From positions 1 to 36,194 of the forward strand of contig JAGGVT010000043.1 of assembly GCA_021157815.1 (NCBI GenBank): a DNA stretch of 36,194 bases. Reading direction: 5' to 3'. Every line of letters starts with the position of its first letter. Position 1 is the stretch's first letter. Source of the DNA: a bacterium (GTDB taxonomy: Bacteria; JAJVIF01; JAGGVT01). The notes beneath the pieces were generated by a model, which saw only the letters and a program-made list of their open reading frames with translations, was not told where the DNA came from and ran no database searches. Position numbers and translations under genes: made by a program. This document shows, in pieces, positions 24,384 to 32,903 of this stretch.

Positions 24384-25040
24384 TCATGAAATGGCATTTA
24401 CAATGTTGTTAGTAATATTCTCGATGCTACCATCAGCATCGATATTTATAATCGCGCCACGCTCTGAATAATAACCGATAAGCGGCGCAGTCTCATCTTC
24501 GTATGTTTTAAAGCGATTCTGAATGGTCTCAGGTTTGTCATCAGCGCGAACGAACAACTTGCCACCACAGGCATCGCAGACACCCTCGACTTTCGGCGGG
24601 TTCGTTTTTGTGTTGTAAACCGCGGAACAACCGGAGCACATCAGGCGGCTTGTTAATCGCTCAATGATATTTCCCACCGTCACCTGCAAATTCAGAACCA
24701 TGATACCGAGCTCTCTTGATTTCAGGTAATTCTCAAGAGCCCGGGCCTGGTCAAGTGATCTTGGATATCCATCAAGGATATAGCCGTTTTGCGTATCATC
24801 CTGATTCAGCCTTTCCTCAGCCATCGCGATAACGATTTCATTCGGAACCAGTTCACCGACTTCAACAAATCGCTTTGCTTCTACACCGGCTGGTGTTTCA
24901 TTTCTAATCGCGGCGCGAATTGTTGAACCCATGTCGATATGCGGAAGGCCAAGTTTCTCAGCGATTATCTTCGCCTGAGTGCCCTTCCCGCTGCCCGGAG
25001 GCCCGAGAAAAATGTATCTGTTATCGTGATTTCCATCCAT
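24384..25040 (-). CDS. adk: Adenylate kinase, zinc-lid type
   Basis: Interconverts ATP + AMP and 2 ADP. The P-loop [12 protein letters not shown] is near residue 13, the [10 protein letters not shown] segment near 85, and the long lid carries four cysteines (C-x2-C ... C-x2-C in [11 protein letters not shown] and [10 protein letters not shown]), indicating a structural zinc. The track starts at 25073; the ATG at 25040 ([13 protein letters not shown]) fits the family better and gives 218 residues. It lies between secY and infA, with 123 bases separating it from secY. Confidence 0.96.
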   Translation of the reverse strand: MDGNHDNRYIFLGPPGSGKGTQAKIIAEKLGLPHIDMGSTIRAAIRNETPAGVEAKRFVEVGELVPNEIVIAMAEERLNQDDTQNGYILDGYPRSLDQARALENYLKSRELGIMVLNLQVTVGNIIERLTSRLMCSGCSAVYNTKTNPPKVEGVCDACGGKLFVRADDKPETIQNRFKTYEDETAPLIGYYSERGAIINIDADGSIENITNNIVNAIS

Positions 25041-25093
25041 TACTATACACACGCTCCATAATGAAAAGCACAAACTTTAATTTTATCATATTT

Positions 25094-25121
25094 ATATCCC
25101 CTCGAAAAGGGATATTTTTTT
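25094..25121 (+). terminator. Terminator-like hairpin in the secY-adk gap, antisense orientation
   Basis: ATATCCC (25094-25100) pairs with GGGATAT (25109-25115) and a run of seven T ends at 25121, all on the plus strand. This is opposite to the superoperon. In the sense direction the same hairpin has no T-tract. Confidence 0.5.
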
Positions 25122-25163
25122 CTATATTAAACAAATCTCATTCTACTTAAGCGCCGCTTAACC

Positions 25164-26450
25164 TTACTTAAGCGCACTTTCATATTTCATCATCGTTAAT
25201 CTTGCCTCAAGTTCCCTGACAGTATCAAGCGCGACACCAACGATAATCAGAATACTCGTCCCGGCGATTATATTAAGGCTGGTCAACCCGCCTATCATCT
25301 GGATTATCACTGATGGAAAAACCGCGACTGATGCAAGATAAATCGCTCCGACAAATGTCAGGCGTTCCAGAATTCTCGACAGATAATCCGCTGTCGGTTT
25401 GCCGGGACGTATTCCCGGAATATACCCGCCGTTTTTCTTCAAATTATCCGCCACCTCGGTTGGATTAAACACAACCGCGGTGTAGAAGAACGTGAACAGA
25501 ACAGTGAGGATAAAGTAGGTTACATAGTAATACCATGACCCCGTAAACGCGCTCGCCCAGTTTTGCGCTCCCTGACTAGGCATGAATCCGGCGACTGTCG
25601 CCGGGAACAGCAGTACGGAAATCGCGAAAATGATCGGGATAACTCCCGCCATGTTTACTCTAAGCGGCAGGAAATGGGTAGGTGTGGCATACCTTCCCGG
25701 CCTTGCGTATTTTATTGTTACTCGTCTTTCCGCCAGATGCATAAACACAACAAAAGCAATCATACCAACGAACAGAACCGTGAACATGACAAGCACTTTG
25801 ACAACTTCGTTGTTCTGAACGGCTGTTTGGAGGTCAGCCACGAACGATATTGGCAGTCTGGCGATAATTCCGGCAAAGATTATAAGGCTTACACCGTTGC
25901 CGATACCAAATTCAGTGATAAGTTCACCAAGCCACATAAGGAAACAAGTACCAGCCGTCAGTGTCAGGATAATGAAGATGTAGCTGAACGGAGATGGATT
26001 CAACAGGATGGAAGCTCCGCCACCAGACGGATTTGAGAATATCATCATCATACCGGTAGCCTGTATTATCGCTAATACAACTGTTAGATATTTGGTCCAC
26101 TGGCCGATTTTCTTACGCCCCGCCTCGCCCTCTTTTTGAAGTTCCTGCAGTTGTGGAAACACAATCACAAGCAGGTTAAAGATAATCGACGCGTTGATGT
26201 AGGGCATGATTCCCAGTGCGAAAATCGATACTCGTTTAAGGGAGCCGCCGCTCATCATATCCAGAATACCCAGTACTCCTCCTCCACCGCCACCGGTATC
26301 GAAAATCCTCGCCAAAGCCTCGGGATTTGTTCCCGGAACCGGAATGTGGGAACCAAGCACAAAGACACCGAACATGTAAATAATGAACATTATCCTTTTT
26401 CGAAGGTCTTCATGTCCCCATGCGTTTATGAAGGTAGTGAATATTGTCAT
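25164..26450 (-). CDS. secY: Preprotein translocase subunit SecY
   Basis: Forms the protein-conducting channel of the inner membrane with SecE and SecG. The 428-residue sequence shows ten hydrophobic helices, the plug-region segment IPVPGTNPEAL, a glycine-rich loop (DTGGGGGGVLGILDMMSGG), MPYINASII, WLGELITEFGIGNGVSLIIFAGI, and the cytosolic loops with KYARPGRYATPTHFLPLRVNMAGVIPIIFA and GIRPGKPTADYL. Its ATG overlaps the rplO stop by four bases (ATGA). Confidence 0.97.
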   Translation of the reverse strand: MTIFTTFINAWGHEDLRKRIMFIIYMFGVFVLGSHIPVPGTNPEALARIFDTGGGGGGVLGILDMMSGGSLKRVSIFALGIMPYINASIIFNLLVIVFPQLQELQKEGEAGRKKIGQWTKYLTVVLAIIQATGMMMIFSNPSGGGASILLNPSPFSYIFIILTLTAGTCFLMWLGELITEFGIGNGVSLIIFAGIIARLPISFVADLQTAVQNNEVVKVLVMFTVLFVGMIAFVVFMHLAERRVTIKYARPGRYATPTHFLPLRVNMAGVIPIIFAISVLLFPATVAGFMPSQGAQNWASAFTGSWYYYVTYFILTVLFTFFYTAVVFNPTEVADNLKKNGGYIPGIRPGKPTADYLSRILERLTFVGAIYLASVAVFPSVIIQMIGGLTSLNIIAGTSILIIVGVALDTVRELEARLTMMKYESALK

Positions 26451-26902
26451 TCAGATTCTCCGATGATTTCAAGTTTTGCGTCCGCAGCTTCAATCTTTTC
26501 ACGTGCCGATTTGCTTGCCGCGTGTACTTTTATTGTCATCGAGCGTGTCAGTTCACCCTCACCAAGTAATTTAACCGGTAATTTATCGTTTCGAACCAGC
26601 CCTTCCTCAATCAGCAAACCGATAGTTATCTCGGTATCCTGTGGAAAGCGTCTCTCCAGGTCTCTCAGGTTAACAGTCGCGTATTCCTTTGGATTGAGGC
26701 TTCTGAATCCCTTAAGCATCGGAATCTTGCGGAAAGTCGGCAGATTGCCGCCCTCGAAATGACGGCTCTTGGTTCGACCTGACCGGCTTTGCTGCCCGTT
26801 CATGCCAAAACCGCAGTATCTGCCATGCGATGCCGCGCCGCGTCCGCGACGTATCTTTCGCTTTGTATTGCCTTTTATTTTAGGAAGATTTGAAAGCTTC
26901 AT
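26447..26902 (-). CDS. rplO: 50S ribosomal protein L15
   Basis: A late-assembly 23S rRNA-binding protein. The glycine-rich N-terminus is canonical (KRKIRRGRGAASHGRYCGFGMNGQQSRSG), followed by FEGGNLPTFRKIPMLKGF. The track begins at a GTG at 26920, but GGAG 6 bases before the ATG at 26902 and the family start MKLSNLP fix 151 residues. It follows rpsE directly; rpmD (L30), which usually lies between them, is absent. Confidence 0.96.
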   Translation of the reverse strand: MKLSNLPKIKGNTKRKIRRGRGAASHGRYCGFGMNGQQSRSGRTKSRHFEGGNLPTFRKIPMLKGFRSLNPKEYATVNLRDLERRFPQDTEITIGLLIEEGLVRNDKLPVKLLGEGELTRSMTIKVHAASKSAREKIEAADAKLEIIGESE

Positions 26903-26923
26903 TTCATTCTCCAGCCGCACTAA

Positions 26924-27532
26924 CTAGTTGTAATTTTCAACCGTGCGTTTTCGTTTCTCCATGATTTCTTCAGGCCAGCGCATCGACTTTAACGCCTCGA
27001 AAGTCGCTCTCGCCACGTTGATATGATTTTTCGACCCGATCGATTTCGCAAGCACATTTTTCACACCGGCTGTTTCGAGTATCGCGCGCATGGGACCACC
27101 GGCGATTACGCCTGTCCCCTTGCTTGCCGGTTTCATAAATATTTTCGCCGCGCCGTATTTATATGTCATTTCATACACAAGCGTGTCATTGAGCAGCGGG
27201 ATTTCAACCATGTTCTTGTTCGCCTGGTCAACACCTTTTTTGATCGCTCCCTGGACATCATTCGCCTTGCCGTATCCAAGCCCTACCATTCCGTTGCGAT
27301 TTCCCACTGTAACAAGCGCGGTGAATCCGAATTTACGGCCGCCCTTGATAACCTTGGCAACACGATTGATGTGGATGACCTTCTCCTCTATCGGAAGAGG
27401 TTCAACCACTTCCTCTATCTCGACACCCTCTTCAGTTTCGTCAAAAGCCTCTTCCTCGGGTGTAACAACATCATCACCCCTGGTGGGCTCCTGCGGTGTC
27501 TCTTTAGTTATTTCTTTTTCCTCATCAGCCAT
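26924..27532 (-). CDS. rpsE: 30S ribosomal protein S5 with acidic N-terminal extension
   Basis: S5 lines the mRNA entry channel and affects accuracy. The conserved double-stranded-RNA-binding fold begins near residue 48 (EKVIHINRVAKVIKGGRKFGFTALVTVGNRNGMVGLGYGKA), and the C-terminal domain includes GTGVIAGGPMRAILETAGVKNVLAKSIGS. About 45 residues before the core are strongly acidic (TPEEEAFDETEEGVEIEEVVEP), making it 202 residues against the usual 165-175. Confidence 0.97.
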   Translation of the reverse strand: MADEEKEITKETPQEPTRGDDVVTPEEEAFDETEEGVEIEEVVEPLPIEEKVIHINRVAKVIKGGRKFGFTALVTVGNRNGMVGLGYGKANDVQGAIKKGVDQANKNMVEIPLLNDTLVYEMTYKYGAAKIFMKPASKGTGVIAGGPMRAILETAGVKNVLAKSIGSKNHINVARATFEALKSMRWPEEIMEKRKRTVENYN

Positions 27533-27543
27533 TCAGCGCACCT

Positions 27544-27909
27544 CTAGAATTTCAAACCCGATTTACGGGCTTTTTCTGCGAATTGTTTAATATTGCCCAG
27601 ATAACCAAATCCACCATGATCAAACACAACCTGCTTGATTTTCTTTTCTTTTGCTTTGGCGGCAATCAGTTCACCGACTTTTCCCGCCGCTTCGGAATCA
27701 CCGGTTTTCTCAAGCGATGATTTCAACTCAGGGGACAGCGTCGATGCAGATGCCAGCGTATGTGCCAGGTCATCATCGATTATCTGCGCGTAAAAATGTT
27801 TCGCACTCTTGAAAACGACAAGTCGAGGCCTGTCCTGCGTACCGGACACCTTCTTGCGAAGACGGGCGTGCCTTTTCAGTCTCAATTTGCGTTTCTTTTT
27901 TGTTTCCAT
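27544..27909 (-). CDS. rplR: 50S ribosomal protein L18
   Basis: Binds 5S rRNA in the central protuberance. [40 protein letters not shown] and the C-terminal [28 protein letters not shown] are the family blocks; 121 residues is normal. GAGGT precedes the ATG. It sits between rplF and rpsE as expected. Confidence 0.97.
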   Translation of the reverse strand: METKKKRKLRLKRHARLRKKVSGTQDRPRLVVFKSAKHFYAQIIDDDLAHTLASASTLSPELKSSLEKTGDSEAAGKVGELIAAKAKEKKIKQVVFDHGGFGYLGNIKQFAEKARKSGLKF

Positions 27910-27933
27910 TTATCTAACCTCAGCTTTAACTTC

Positions 27934-28473
27934 CTAAACAGTCTTTCCACTCTTTCTTCGAACTCGTTCACCTTTATAACGAAATCCCTTGCCTTTATAC
28001 GGCTCCGGCGGCCTAAGCTTTCGAACATCCGCGCAGTATTGGCCGACTTTTTGCTTGTCAACTCCCATTACGCTTATGATGTTATTCGTTTTGTCCACTT
28101 CAGCCGTTATTCCCTCGGGAAATTCCATGAATATCGGATGCGAAAATCCAAGCGCGAAATCAAGCCCGCTTTTCTTCAAATCAACCTTGTAACCAACACC
28201 GTAAAGTTCAAGCACCTTTACAAATCCCTCTGAGACACCGGTTACGGCATTCGCGAGCAGGCTTCTAATAAGCCCGTGCCGCGCTGTGTAAAGTTTTACG
28301 CCCGGGTGGCTGTTTATTACAAGAATCTGATTATCTTTTTCATCGATCTCAATACCATCAAGAATCTCGACCTGAAGAGCGCCTTTGGGGCCCTTGACGT
28401 CAACAATGTTACCCTTATGAGTAAAGGTAACGCCTGATGGCAATGGTATCGGTTTCTTTCCTATACGAGACAA
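27934..28473 (-). CDS. rplF: 50S ribosomal protein L6
   Basis: L6 lies near the sarcin-ricin loop and factor-binding site. It has two related domains: SRIGKKPIPLPSGVTF at the start and the C-terminal signature PEPYKGKGFRYKGERVRRKSGK. The track starts at 28497, inside the end of rpsH, but GGAGGT at 28481-28486 lies 7 bases before a TTG at 28473 that gives the canonical SRIGKKPI N-terminus. The 179-residue form is therefore preferred. Confidence 0.96.
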   Translation of the reverse strand: MSRIGKKPIPLPSGVTFTHKGNIVDVKGPKGALQVEILDGIEIDEKDNQILVINSHPGVKLYTARHGLIRSLLANAVTGVSEGFVKVLELYGVGYKVDLKKSGLDFALGFSHPIFMEFPEGITAEVDKTNNIISVMGVDKQKVGQYCADVRKLRPPEPYKGKGFRYKGERVRRKSGKTV

Positions 28474-28480
28474 GGTTACA

Positions 28481-28486
28481 ACCTCC
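28481..28486 (-). promoter_or_regulatory. Shine-Dalgarno deciding the rplF TTG start
   Basis: GGAGGT on the minus strand, 7 bases before the TTG at 28473, inside the longer ORF of the track. Confidence 0.75.
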
Positions 28487-28493
28487 GAAATTA

Positions 28494-28892
28494 TCAATAC
28501 ACCGTAAACAGCAGTTCGCCGCCAACGCCTTTTTCTCTTGCTTTCTGGCCGCTCATGATTCCAGCGGATGTTGACAGAATGGCAACACCGTTCCCACTGC
28601 GAACCAGTGGAACTTCATCACGAGTTACATAATGTCGGCATCCGGGTTTTGATTCCCTTTTGATGCACTCGATGATTGGTGTTTTTTCATCGATATATTT
28701 AAGATAAACACGAATGCACTTTTTGCCGTTCATAAGACGTCTGTCGAAACCATATATGTATCCCTCCTGCCGAAGGACACTGGCAATCGCCCACTTGTAC
28801 TTTGAATGTGGAACATCGCATGTTTTCTTGAGCGCCTTTTGGGCGTTTCTAATTCGAGTTATCATATCCGCTATCGGATCTGTCATTACCAT
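28494..28892 (-). CDS. rpsH: 30S ribosomal protein S8
   Basis: A primary 16S rRNA-binding protein that in E. coli represses the spc operon. MTDPIADMITRIRNAQKA begins the fold and GIMSGQKAREKGVGGELLFTVY ends it (in most S8 the motif is STSxGxMTxxxAxxxxxGGE). The track starts 27 residues too early, inside rpsN. AGGAG lies 8 bases before the ATG at 28892, so 132 residues, the normal length. Confidence 0.96.
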   Translation of the reverse strand: MVMTDPIADMITRIRNAQKALKKTCDVPHSKYKWAIASVLRQEGYIYGFDRRLMNGKKCIRVYLKYIDEKTPIIECIKRESKPGCRHYVTRDEVPLVRSGNGVAILSTSAGIMSGQKAREKGVGGELLFTVY

Positions 28893-28903
28893 TTTATGAG
28901 CTC

Positions 28904-29089
28904 CTACCAGCTTGCCTTTTTCACGCCGGGGATGACTCCCTGATGAGCAAGTAATCTGAAACAGATTCGGCACATGCCGAATTTCCTCAGGTATCCACGA
29001 GGACGGCCACAGATCTTACATCTGTTGCGATGCCGAATTTTAAACTTCTTTGGCTTTAAATTCTTGATATATAGCGCTTTTCTAGTCAT
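28904..29089 (-). CDS. rpsN: 30S ribosomal protein S14, type Z
   Basis: The 61-residue zinc-binding form of S14: [20 protein letters not shown] supplies two C-x2-C pairs, and the C-terminus is [11 protein letters not shown]. It is placed between rplE and rpsH as usual for type Z genes. Confidence 0.97.
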   Translation of the reverse strand: MTRKALYIKNLKPKKFKIRHRNRCKICGRPRGYLRKFGMCRICFRLLAHQGVIPGVKKASW

Positions 29090-29117
29090 TGATTATCCTT
29101 ACCTTATACTCTCGTAT

Positions 29118-29717
29118 TTATTTCTCCCGAATAGGACACCCAAGTTGTTTAAGCAAGACTGTCGCTTCTGCATCATTATCAGCCGATGTAACTATCGAAA
29201 TATCAAAACCCCGCACCTTGGATATCTCATCATAACTGATCTCGGGAAATACTATCTGCTCACGAATTCCCATCGTGTAATTGCCATGGCCGTCAAAGCT
29301 GTTCGGGCTTAATCCCTGGAAGTCTCTTACGCGCGGAAGCGCGACAGTGAAAAGCTTCTCCAGGAAGTGATACATCATCTCGCCGCGAATGGTGACCATC
29401 AGCCCGACAGGCATTCCGGCTCGTATCTTGAACTGTGCGACTGACTTCCTTGCCCTTGTGATAACCGGCTTCTGTCCGGAAATGACCATAAAATCATTTA
29501 TCGCCGCTTCGATGAGCTTGAAATCACGAGAACCTTCGCCGACCCCCATGTTCATTACAACTTTTTCAAGCCGGGGAACCTGGTGCGGATTTTTCCAGCC
29601 AAATTCCTTCATCATGTCCGGGATGATCTTGTCGCGATAATGCTTTCGCAATCGCGATTCCATCTTGGGTATCTTCCCGTCCGACTGAACTGCTTTTTCT
29701 TTCTTTTTCTTCGCCAT
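29118..29717 (-). CDS. rplE: 50S ribosomal protein L5
   Basis: Binds 5S rRNA and contacts P-site tRNA. Core sequence: [51 protein letters not shown] and the C-terminal [27 protein letters not shown]. At 199 residues it carries about 20 extra basic N-terminal residues ([16 protein letters not shown]) compared with the usual 180. Confidence 0.97.
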   Translation of the reverse strand: MAKKKKEKAVQSDGKIPKMESRLRKHYRDKIIPDMMKEFGWKNPHQVPRLEKVVMNMGVGEGSRDFKLIEAAINDFMVISGQKPVITRARKSVAQFKIRAGMPVGLMVTIRGEMMYHFLEKLFTVALPRVRDFQGLSPNSFDGHGNYTMGIREQIVFPEISYDEISKVRGFDISIVTSADNDAEATVLLKQLGCPIREK

Positions 29718-29743
29718 CTTTGTTTCCGTATTATTCTCAGGCT

Positions 29744-29782
29744 TTAAACCTGGTCATATCAATAATTAAACCTGATCAATAT
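29744..29782 (-). repeat. Duplicated 3' end of rplX
   Basis: The last codons and stop of rplX (plus-strand TTAAACCTGATCAATAT, 29766-29782) are repeated imperfectly just downstream as TTAAACCTGGTCATATCAATAA (29744-29765), a period of about 22 bases in the gap before rplE. Confidence 0.65.
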
Positions 29783-30101
29783 ACTCCTTGCATAATTTGC
29801 AACGCCTTACAAGTTTCCCCTTCACTTCCTCACGTGAGAACTTTGTTGCTTTGTTGCATCTCGGACAAACAAGCCTGACATTTGAAATATCAATCGGCAA
29901 CGGTGTTTTGATGATACCTGTTTCACCGCGTTGTCCGCTCGTCTGCTTTTTGTGCTGCGTGGCTACCATTATGCCTTCAACAGTCACTTTGCCTTTCACA
30001 CGATTGATATTCAGAACACGACCCTGTTTGCCCTTATCCTTGCCTGTCAGGACAAAAACCGTGTCATTTTCCTTTATGTGTATTTTCATGATGCTTTTCA
30101 T
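29766..30101 (-). CDS. rplX: 50S ribosomal protein L24 (zinc form)
   Basis: An assembly initiator protein with a KOW motif (IKENDTVFVLTGKDKGKQGRVLNINRVKGKVTVEG). The C-terminal part has CPRC and CKLC, a zinc ribbon found in the C+ form. 111 residues is normal. The ATG at 30101 has AAGG 9 bases upstream; a second in-frame ATG at 30089 is possible. Confidence 0.96.
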   Translation of the reverse strand: MKSIMKIHIKENDTVFVLTGKDKGKQGRVLNINRVKGKVTVEGIMVATQHKKQTSGQRGETGIIKTPLPIDISNVRLVCPRCNKATKFSREEVKGKLVRRCKLCKEYIDQV

Positions 30102-30135
30102 CAGTTTAAACCTTCCGTCATGGCCCTTTTGAGTA

Positions 30136-30513
30136 TTAAAGCACTTCAGGCGCTAGTGATACGATTTTCATAAACTTTTTAAACCGCAGTTCCCTGCCCA
30201 CCGGACCGAAAACACGAGTTCCAATCGGATTCTTATCCTTTGGGTCCTGTGCGATTATTACTGCCGCGTTGTCATCGAATCTGATACGGCTGCCATCCGA
30301 CCGACCGAGTTCCTTTTTAGTTCGGACAATAACCGCTTTGACTTTCTCACCTTTTTTGACAGCACCGTTCGGTATCGCTTTCTTCACAGTTGCAACGACA
30401 ATATCGCCGATATGTCCATAGCGTCGCTTTGAGCCGCCAAGCACTCGTATTACCAGTATCTCTTTGGCGCCGGAATTATCCGCTACTTTTAAACGTGATT
30501 CCTGCTGAATCAT
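30136..30513 (-). CDS. rplN: 50S ribosomal protein L14
   Basis: Forms part of inter-subunit bridges and is the contact for Rsf[33 protein letters not shown] is the family N-terminus, with [30 protein letters not shown] following. At 125 residues it is close to the usual 122. The 69-base gap between it and rpsQ holds an 18-bp hairpin array. Confidence 0.97.
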   Translation of the reverse strand: MIQQESRLKVADNSGAKEILVIRVLGGSKRRYGHIGDIVVATVKKAIPNGAVKKGEKVKAVIVRTKKELGRSDGSRIRFDDNAAVIIAQDPKDKNPIGTRVFGPVGRELRFKKFMKIVSLAPEVL

Positions 30514-30531
30514 TTGCCTGTATCCTTTGCG

Positions 30532-30585
30532 ACTGATTTATATCAGTTAACTGATTTTAACCAGTAAACTGGCTTCGGTCAGTTA
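30532..30585 (-). repeat. 18-bp tandem mini-hairpin array after rpsQ
   Basis: Three units start at 30532, 30550 and 30568, an exact 18-bp period. Each is a 6-bp inverted repeat around a 4-base loop: ACTGAT-TTAT-ATCAGT is perfect, and the other two have a single non-Watson-Crick position. The third unit abuts the rpsQ stop codon. Confidence 0.8.
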
Positions 30586-30864
30586 CTTCGCTTTCTCAAT
30601 AATTTCCTTCACACGCCATCGCTTCGTTTTGGAAAGCGGACGTGTGGCAATGATACTTATAAAATCCCCCCGGGTTGCAATCTCCTTCTCGTCATGCGCA
30701 TGATATTTCTTCGCCATCTTCACGACTTTCTGATAAAGAGGATGGCGTTTCTTTCGTTCGATTTTCACCACGACTGTTTTATCCATCTTCGTGGAAATGA
30801 CAGTGCCTTTGAGCACTCTTTGTCTTCCCTGTATCTTAACTGTCTCTTCTGCGTTTTTCGCCAT
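30583..30864 (-). CDS. rpsQ: 30S ribosomal protein S17
   Basis: A primary 16S rRNA-binding OB-fold protein. RQRVLKGTVISTKMDKTVVVKIERKKRHPLYQKVVKMAKKYHAHDE matches the family, ending SKTKRWRVKEIIEKAK. 93 residues is normal. AAGGAAA precedes the ATG. Confidence 0.97.
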   Translation of the reverse strand: MAKNAEETVKIQGRQRVLKGTVISTKMDKTVVVKIERKKRHPLYQKVVKMAKKYHAHDEKEIATRGDFISIIATRPLSKTKRWRVKEIIEKAK

Positions 30865-30897
30865 TTTCCTTTATCCTTTTCCCATCGAGGGAATATT

Positions 30898-31098
30898 TCA
30901 TCGAACGTTCTCAAAGCCTTTCTGCCGGGCATACGTGAGAAGGCGTGCAATTTCTCTTTTAACCTTCTTGATCTTCGAGTAATTGGTCAGCTGACCTGTA
31001 CCCGACTGGAATCGTAAATCGAAGAATTCCTTCTTCAGTTCCACATACCGGGCTTTTACCTGATCTATGTTCCAATCTTTGTAATCTTCAAGCGACAT
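30898..31098 (-). CDS. rpmC: 50S ribosomal protein L29
   Basis: A small two-helix protein at the tunnel exit, near the SRP and trigger-factor docking site. The 66 residues include [37 protein letters not shown], the family signature. GAGGT lies upstream of the ATG. It follows rplP by 27 bases. Confidence 0.96.
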   Translation of the reverse strand: MSLEDYKDWNIDQVKARYVELKKEFFDLRFQSGTGQLTNYSKIKKVKREIARLLTYARQKGFENVR

Positions 31099-31125
31099 TT
31101 CAACTAACCTCGATAATTCTGATAA

Positions 31126-31539
31126 TTATACTTTTTCCCTCTTGACAAATTTGCACTTGATTGGCAGTTTATGCATCGCCAGCCGCATTGCCTCTTTCGC
31201 GACCGGTTCATCCACTCCGGAGAGTTCAAACATCACGCAACCCTCTTTGACAATCGCGACCCAGTGGTCCGGCGCGCCTTTACCCTTGCCCATTCTGGTT
31301 TCAAGCGGTTTTTTGGTTATCTGCTGATGCGGGAAGATGCGAATCCATATCTTGCCGCTTCTTTTCACGTGACGAGTTATCGCGATTCGCGCGGCCTCAA
31401 TCTGGCGTGCCGTGATGCGAGTTCCGCTAAGCGCTTTTAATCCATAATCGCCAAACGCCACCGTATTGCCTTTATAGGCAAATCCTTTTGTTGTCAGACG
31501 GTGCGTCCTGCGCCATTTTGTTTTTTTCGGTTGAAGCAT
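31126..31539 (-). CDS. rplP: 50S ribosomal protein L16
   Basis: Organises the A-site and the central protuberance base. [14 protein letters not shown] at the start, [25 protein letters not shown] in the middle and [25 protein letters not shown] near the end are typical. 137 residues is the normal length. Confidence 0.97.
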   Translation of the reverse strand: MLQPKKTKWRRTHRLTTKGFAYKGNTVAFGDYGLKALSGTRITARQIEAARIAITRHVKRSGKIWIRIFPHQQITKKPLETRMGKGKGAPDHWVAIVKEGCVMFELSGVDEPVAKEAMRLAMHKLPIKCKFVKREKV

Positions 31540-31574
31540 TATTCAGCTCCGCATTTCTCCAATGTGTTGTTCAA

Positions 31575-32207
31575 TCAGAAATCCGGGAAATTTCCCCTGT
31601 AAATCCAAACTGTGACTCCGATGTTGCCGTATGTTGTGCGTGCTTCATCGAAACCGTAATCTATATCAGCCCTGAGTGTGTGCAACGGAACCTGTCCTTC
31701 GAGATTCCATTCCATTCGTGCCATTTCCGCGCCATCCAGCCGACCTTTCACGCGAACTTTCACACCTTTCGCTCCGTTTTTCATTACACGGCTTACAGTC
31801 TGCTTAAGCACCCTGCGAAATCTCTTTCTGTCCTCAAGTTGCCTTGCAATTGACTGAGCCACAAGCGATGCTGAAAGATCGGGTTTGTTCACTGATTGTA
31901 TATTGAGCAGAACCTCACTTTTGACCTGGGTCTGCAGATATTTCCTGAGTTTCTCAATGTTCTGTCCACCGGATCCAATGATAATACCCGGCTTTGATGA
32001 GAAGATAACGACCTTCACACGGCCCGGGTCCCGCTCTATAACAATCCTGTCAATACCGGCATGCTTGTATTCCTTCTTTATCTCACGCCTGAGAAGAAGA
32101 TCCTCATGGAGGCATCGCCTGTATTCCTCACCCTCTGCAAACCAGCTGGCTAGCCACTTTTTCGAGATACCTGTTCTAAATCCGGTTGGGTTTACTTTCT
32201 GTCCCAT
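31575..32207 (-). CDS. rpsC: 30S ribosomal protein S3
   Basis: Forms the mRNA entry site and has helicase-associated function with S4 and S5. The N-terminal MGQKVNPTGFRTGI, the KH domain with PGIIIGSGGQNIEKL, and the C-terminal GAEMARMEWNLEGQVPLHTLRADIDYGFDEARTTYG are all clear. 210 residues is normal. Its ATG shares one base with the rplV stop (TAATG). Confidence 0.97.
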   Translation of the reverse strand: MGQKVNPTGFRTGISKKWLASWFAEGEEYRRCLHEDLLLRREIKKEYKHAGIDRIVIERDPGRVKVVIFSSKPGIIIGSGGQNIEKLRKYLQTQVKSEVLLNIQSVNKPDLSASLVAQSIARQLEDRKRFRRVLKQTVSRVMKNGAKGVKVRVKGRLDGAEMARMEWNLEGQVPLHTLRADIDYGFDEARTTYGNIGVTVWIYRGNFPDF

Positions 32208-32554
32208 TATTCAACACCACCTTTCGGTTCAAGCCCTACGGTGATATGGCTATATCGTTTTCTAATAAAGAACGCTCGACCTCTTGCTCTGGGACGAATT
32301 CGCCGCAGTGTTGGCCCGGCGACATCGACCCGCATTTCAGTCAGATAAAGGTTATCAGCGCTCAAATCAAAATTATTCTCCGCGTTCGCGATTGCTGAAC
32401 GAATAACTTTACGCACTTTCTTCGCATTCGGGCTTGAATAGAGGCTGAGAATTTCAACCGCTTCTTCAGCGCGTTTGCCCTTGAGCACCTTTGCGTATCG
32501 CCTTAATTTCCAGTGTGATCCGCGTACTTTCTTTAGCTTTGCTGTTACCTTCAT
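32207..32554 (-). CDS. rplV: 50S ribosomal protein L22
   Basis: Lines the nascent peptide tunnel. LRRYAKVLKGKRAEEAVEILSLYSSPNAKKVRKVIRSAIANAENNFDL is the globular part, and the tunnel hairpin lies in AGPTLRRIRPRARGRAFFIRKRYSHITV. 115 residues is normal. Confidence 0.97.
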   Translation of the reverse strand: MKVTAKLKKVRGSHWKLRRYAKVLKGKRAEEAVEILSLYSSPNAKKVRKVIRSAIANAENNFDLSADNLYLTEMRVDVAGPTLRRIRPRARGRAFFIRKRYSHITVGLEPKGGVE

Positions 32555-32578
32555 TTAACCTTACCTTCCAGATGCTGG

Positions 32579-32866
32579 CTACTTCTTCAATACTGATTTC
32601 CTCGCCATCTTTCCACCATGTGATCTGAATAATCGTGTCGGCGCGAATTCACCCAGGCGATAGCCAACCATCGCTTCCGTTATGTAAATCGGCATATGCC
32701 TTTTGCCATCATGAACCGCTATTGTGTGCCCAACCATTTCTGGAACTATCACGCACGGCCTTGACCATGTTTTGATAACACGCTTCTCATTCTTCTCATT
32801 CAGAGCAATGATCTTCTTGAGAAGTTTCATATTAACAAATGGACCTTTTTTTGATGATCTTGACAT
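32579..32866 (-). CDS. rpsS: 30S ribosomal protein S19
   Basis: Head protein that contacts S13 and bridge B1a. [19 protein letters not shown] begins it, and [47 protein letters not shown] is the conserved core. 95 residues is normal. AAGG precedes the ATG. Confidence 0.97.
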   Translation of the reverse strand: MSRSSKKGPFVNMKLLKKIIALNEKNEKRVIKTWSRPCVIVPEMVGHTIAVHDGKRHMPIYITEAMVGYRLGEFAPTRLFRSHGGKMARKSVLKK

Positions 32867-32903
32867 ATCCTTTTCACCTTATAGCCAAAAAATAAAAATC
32901 TAT

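Noticed and set aside
26136-26762. Plus-strand ORF of 208 codons
   Set aside because: Antisense to secY and rplO, low-complexity translation, no ribosome site.
27023-27590. Two long plus-strand ORFs (174 and 166 codons)
   Set aside because: Both lie opposite rpsE and rplR, in frames mirroring those genes.
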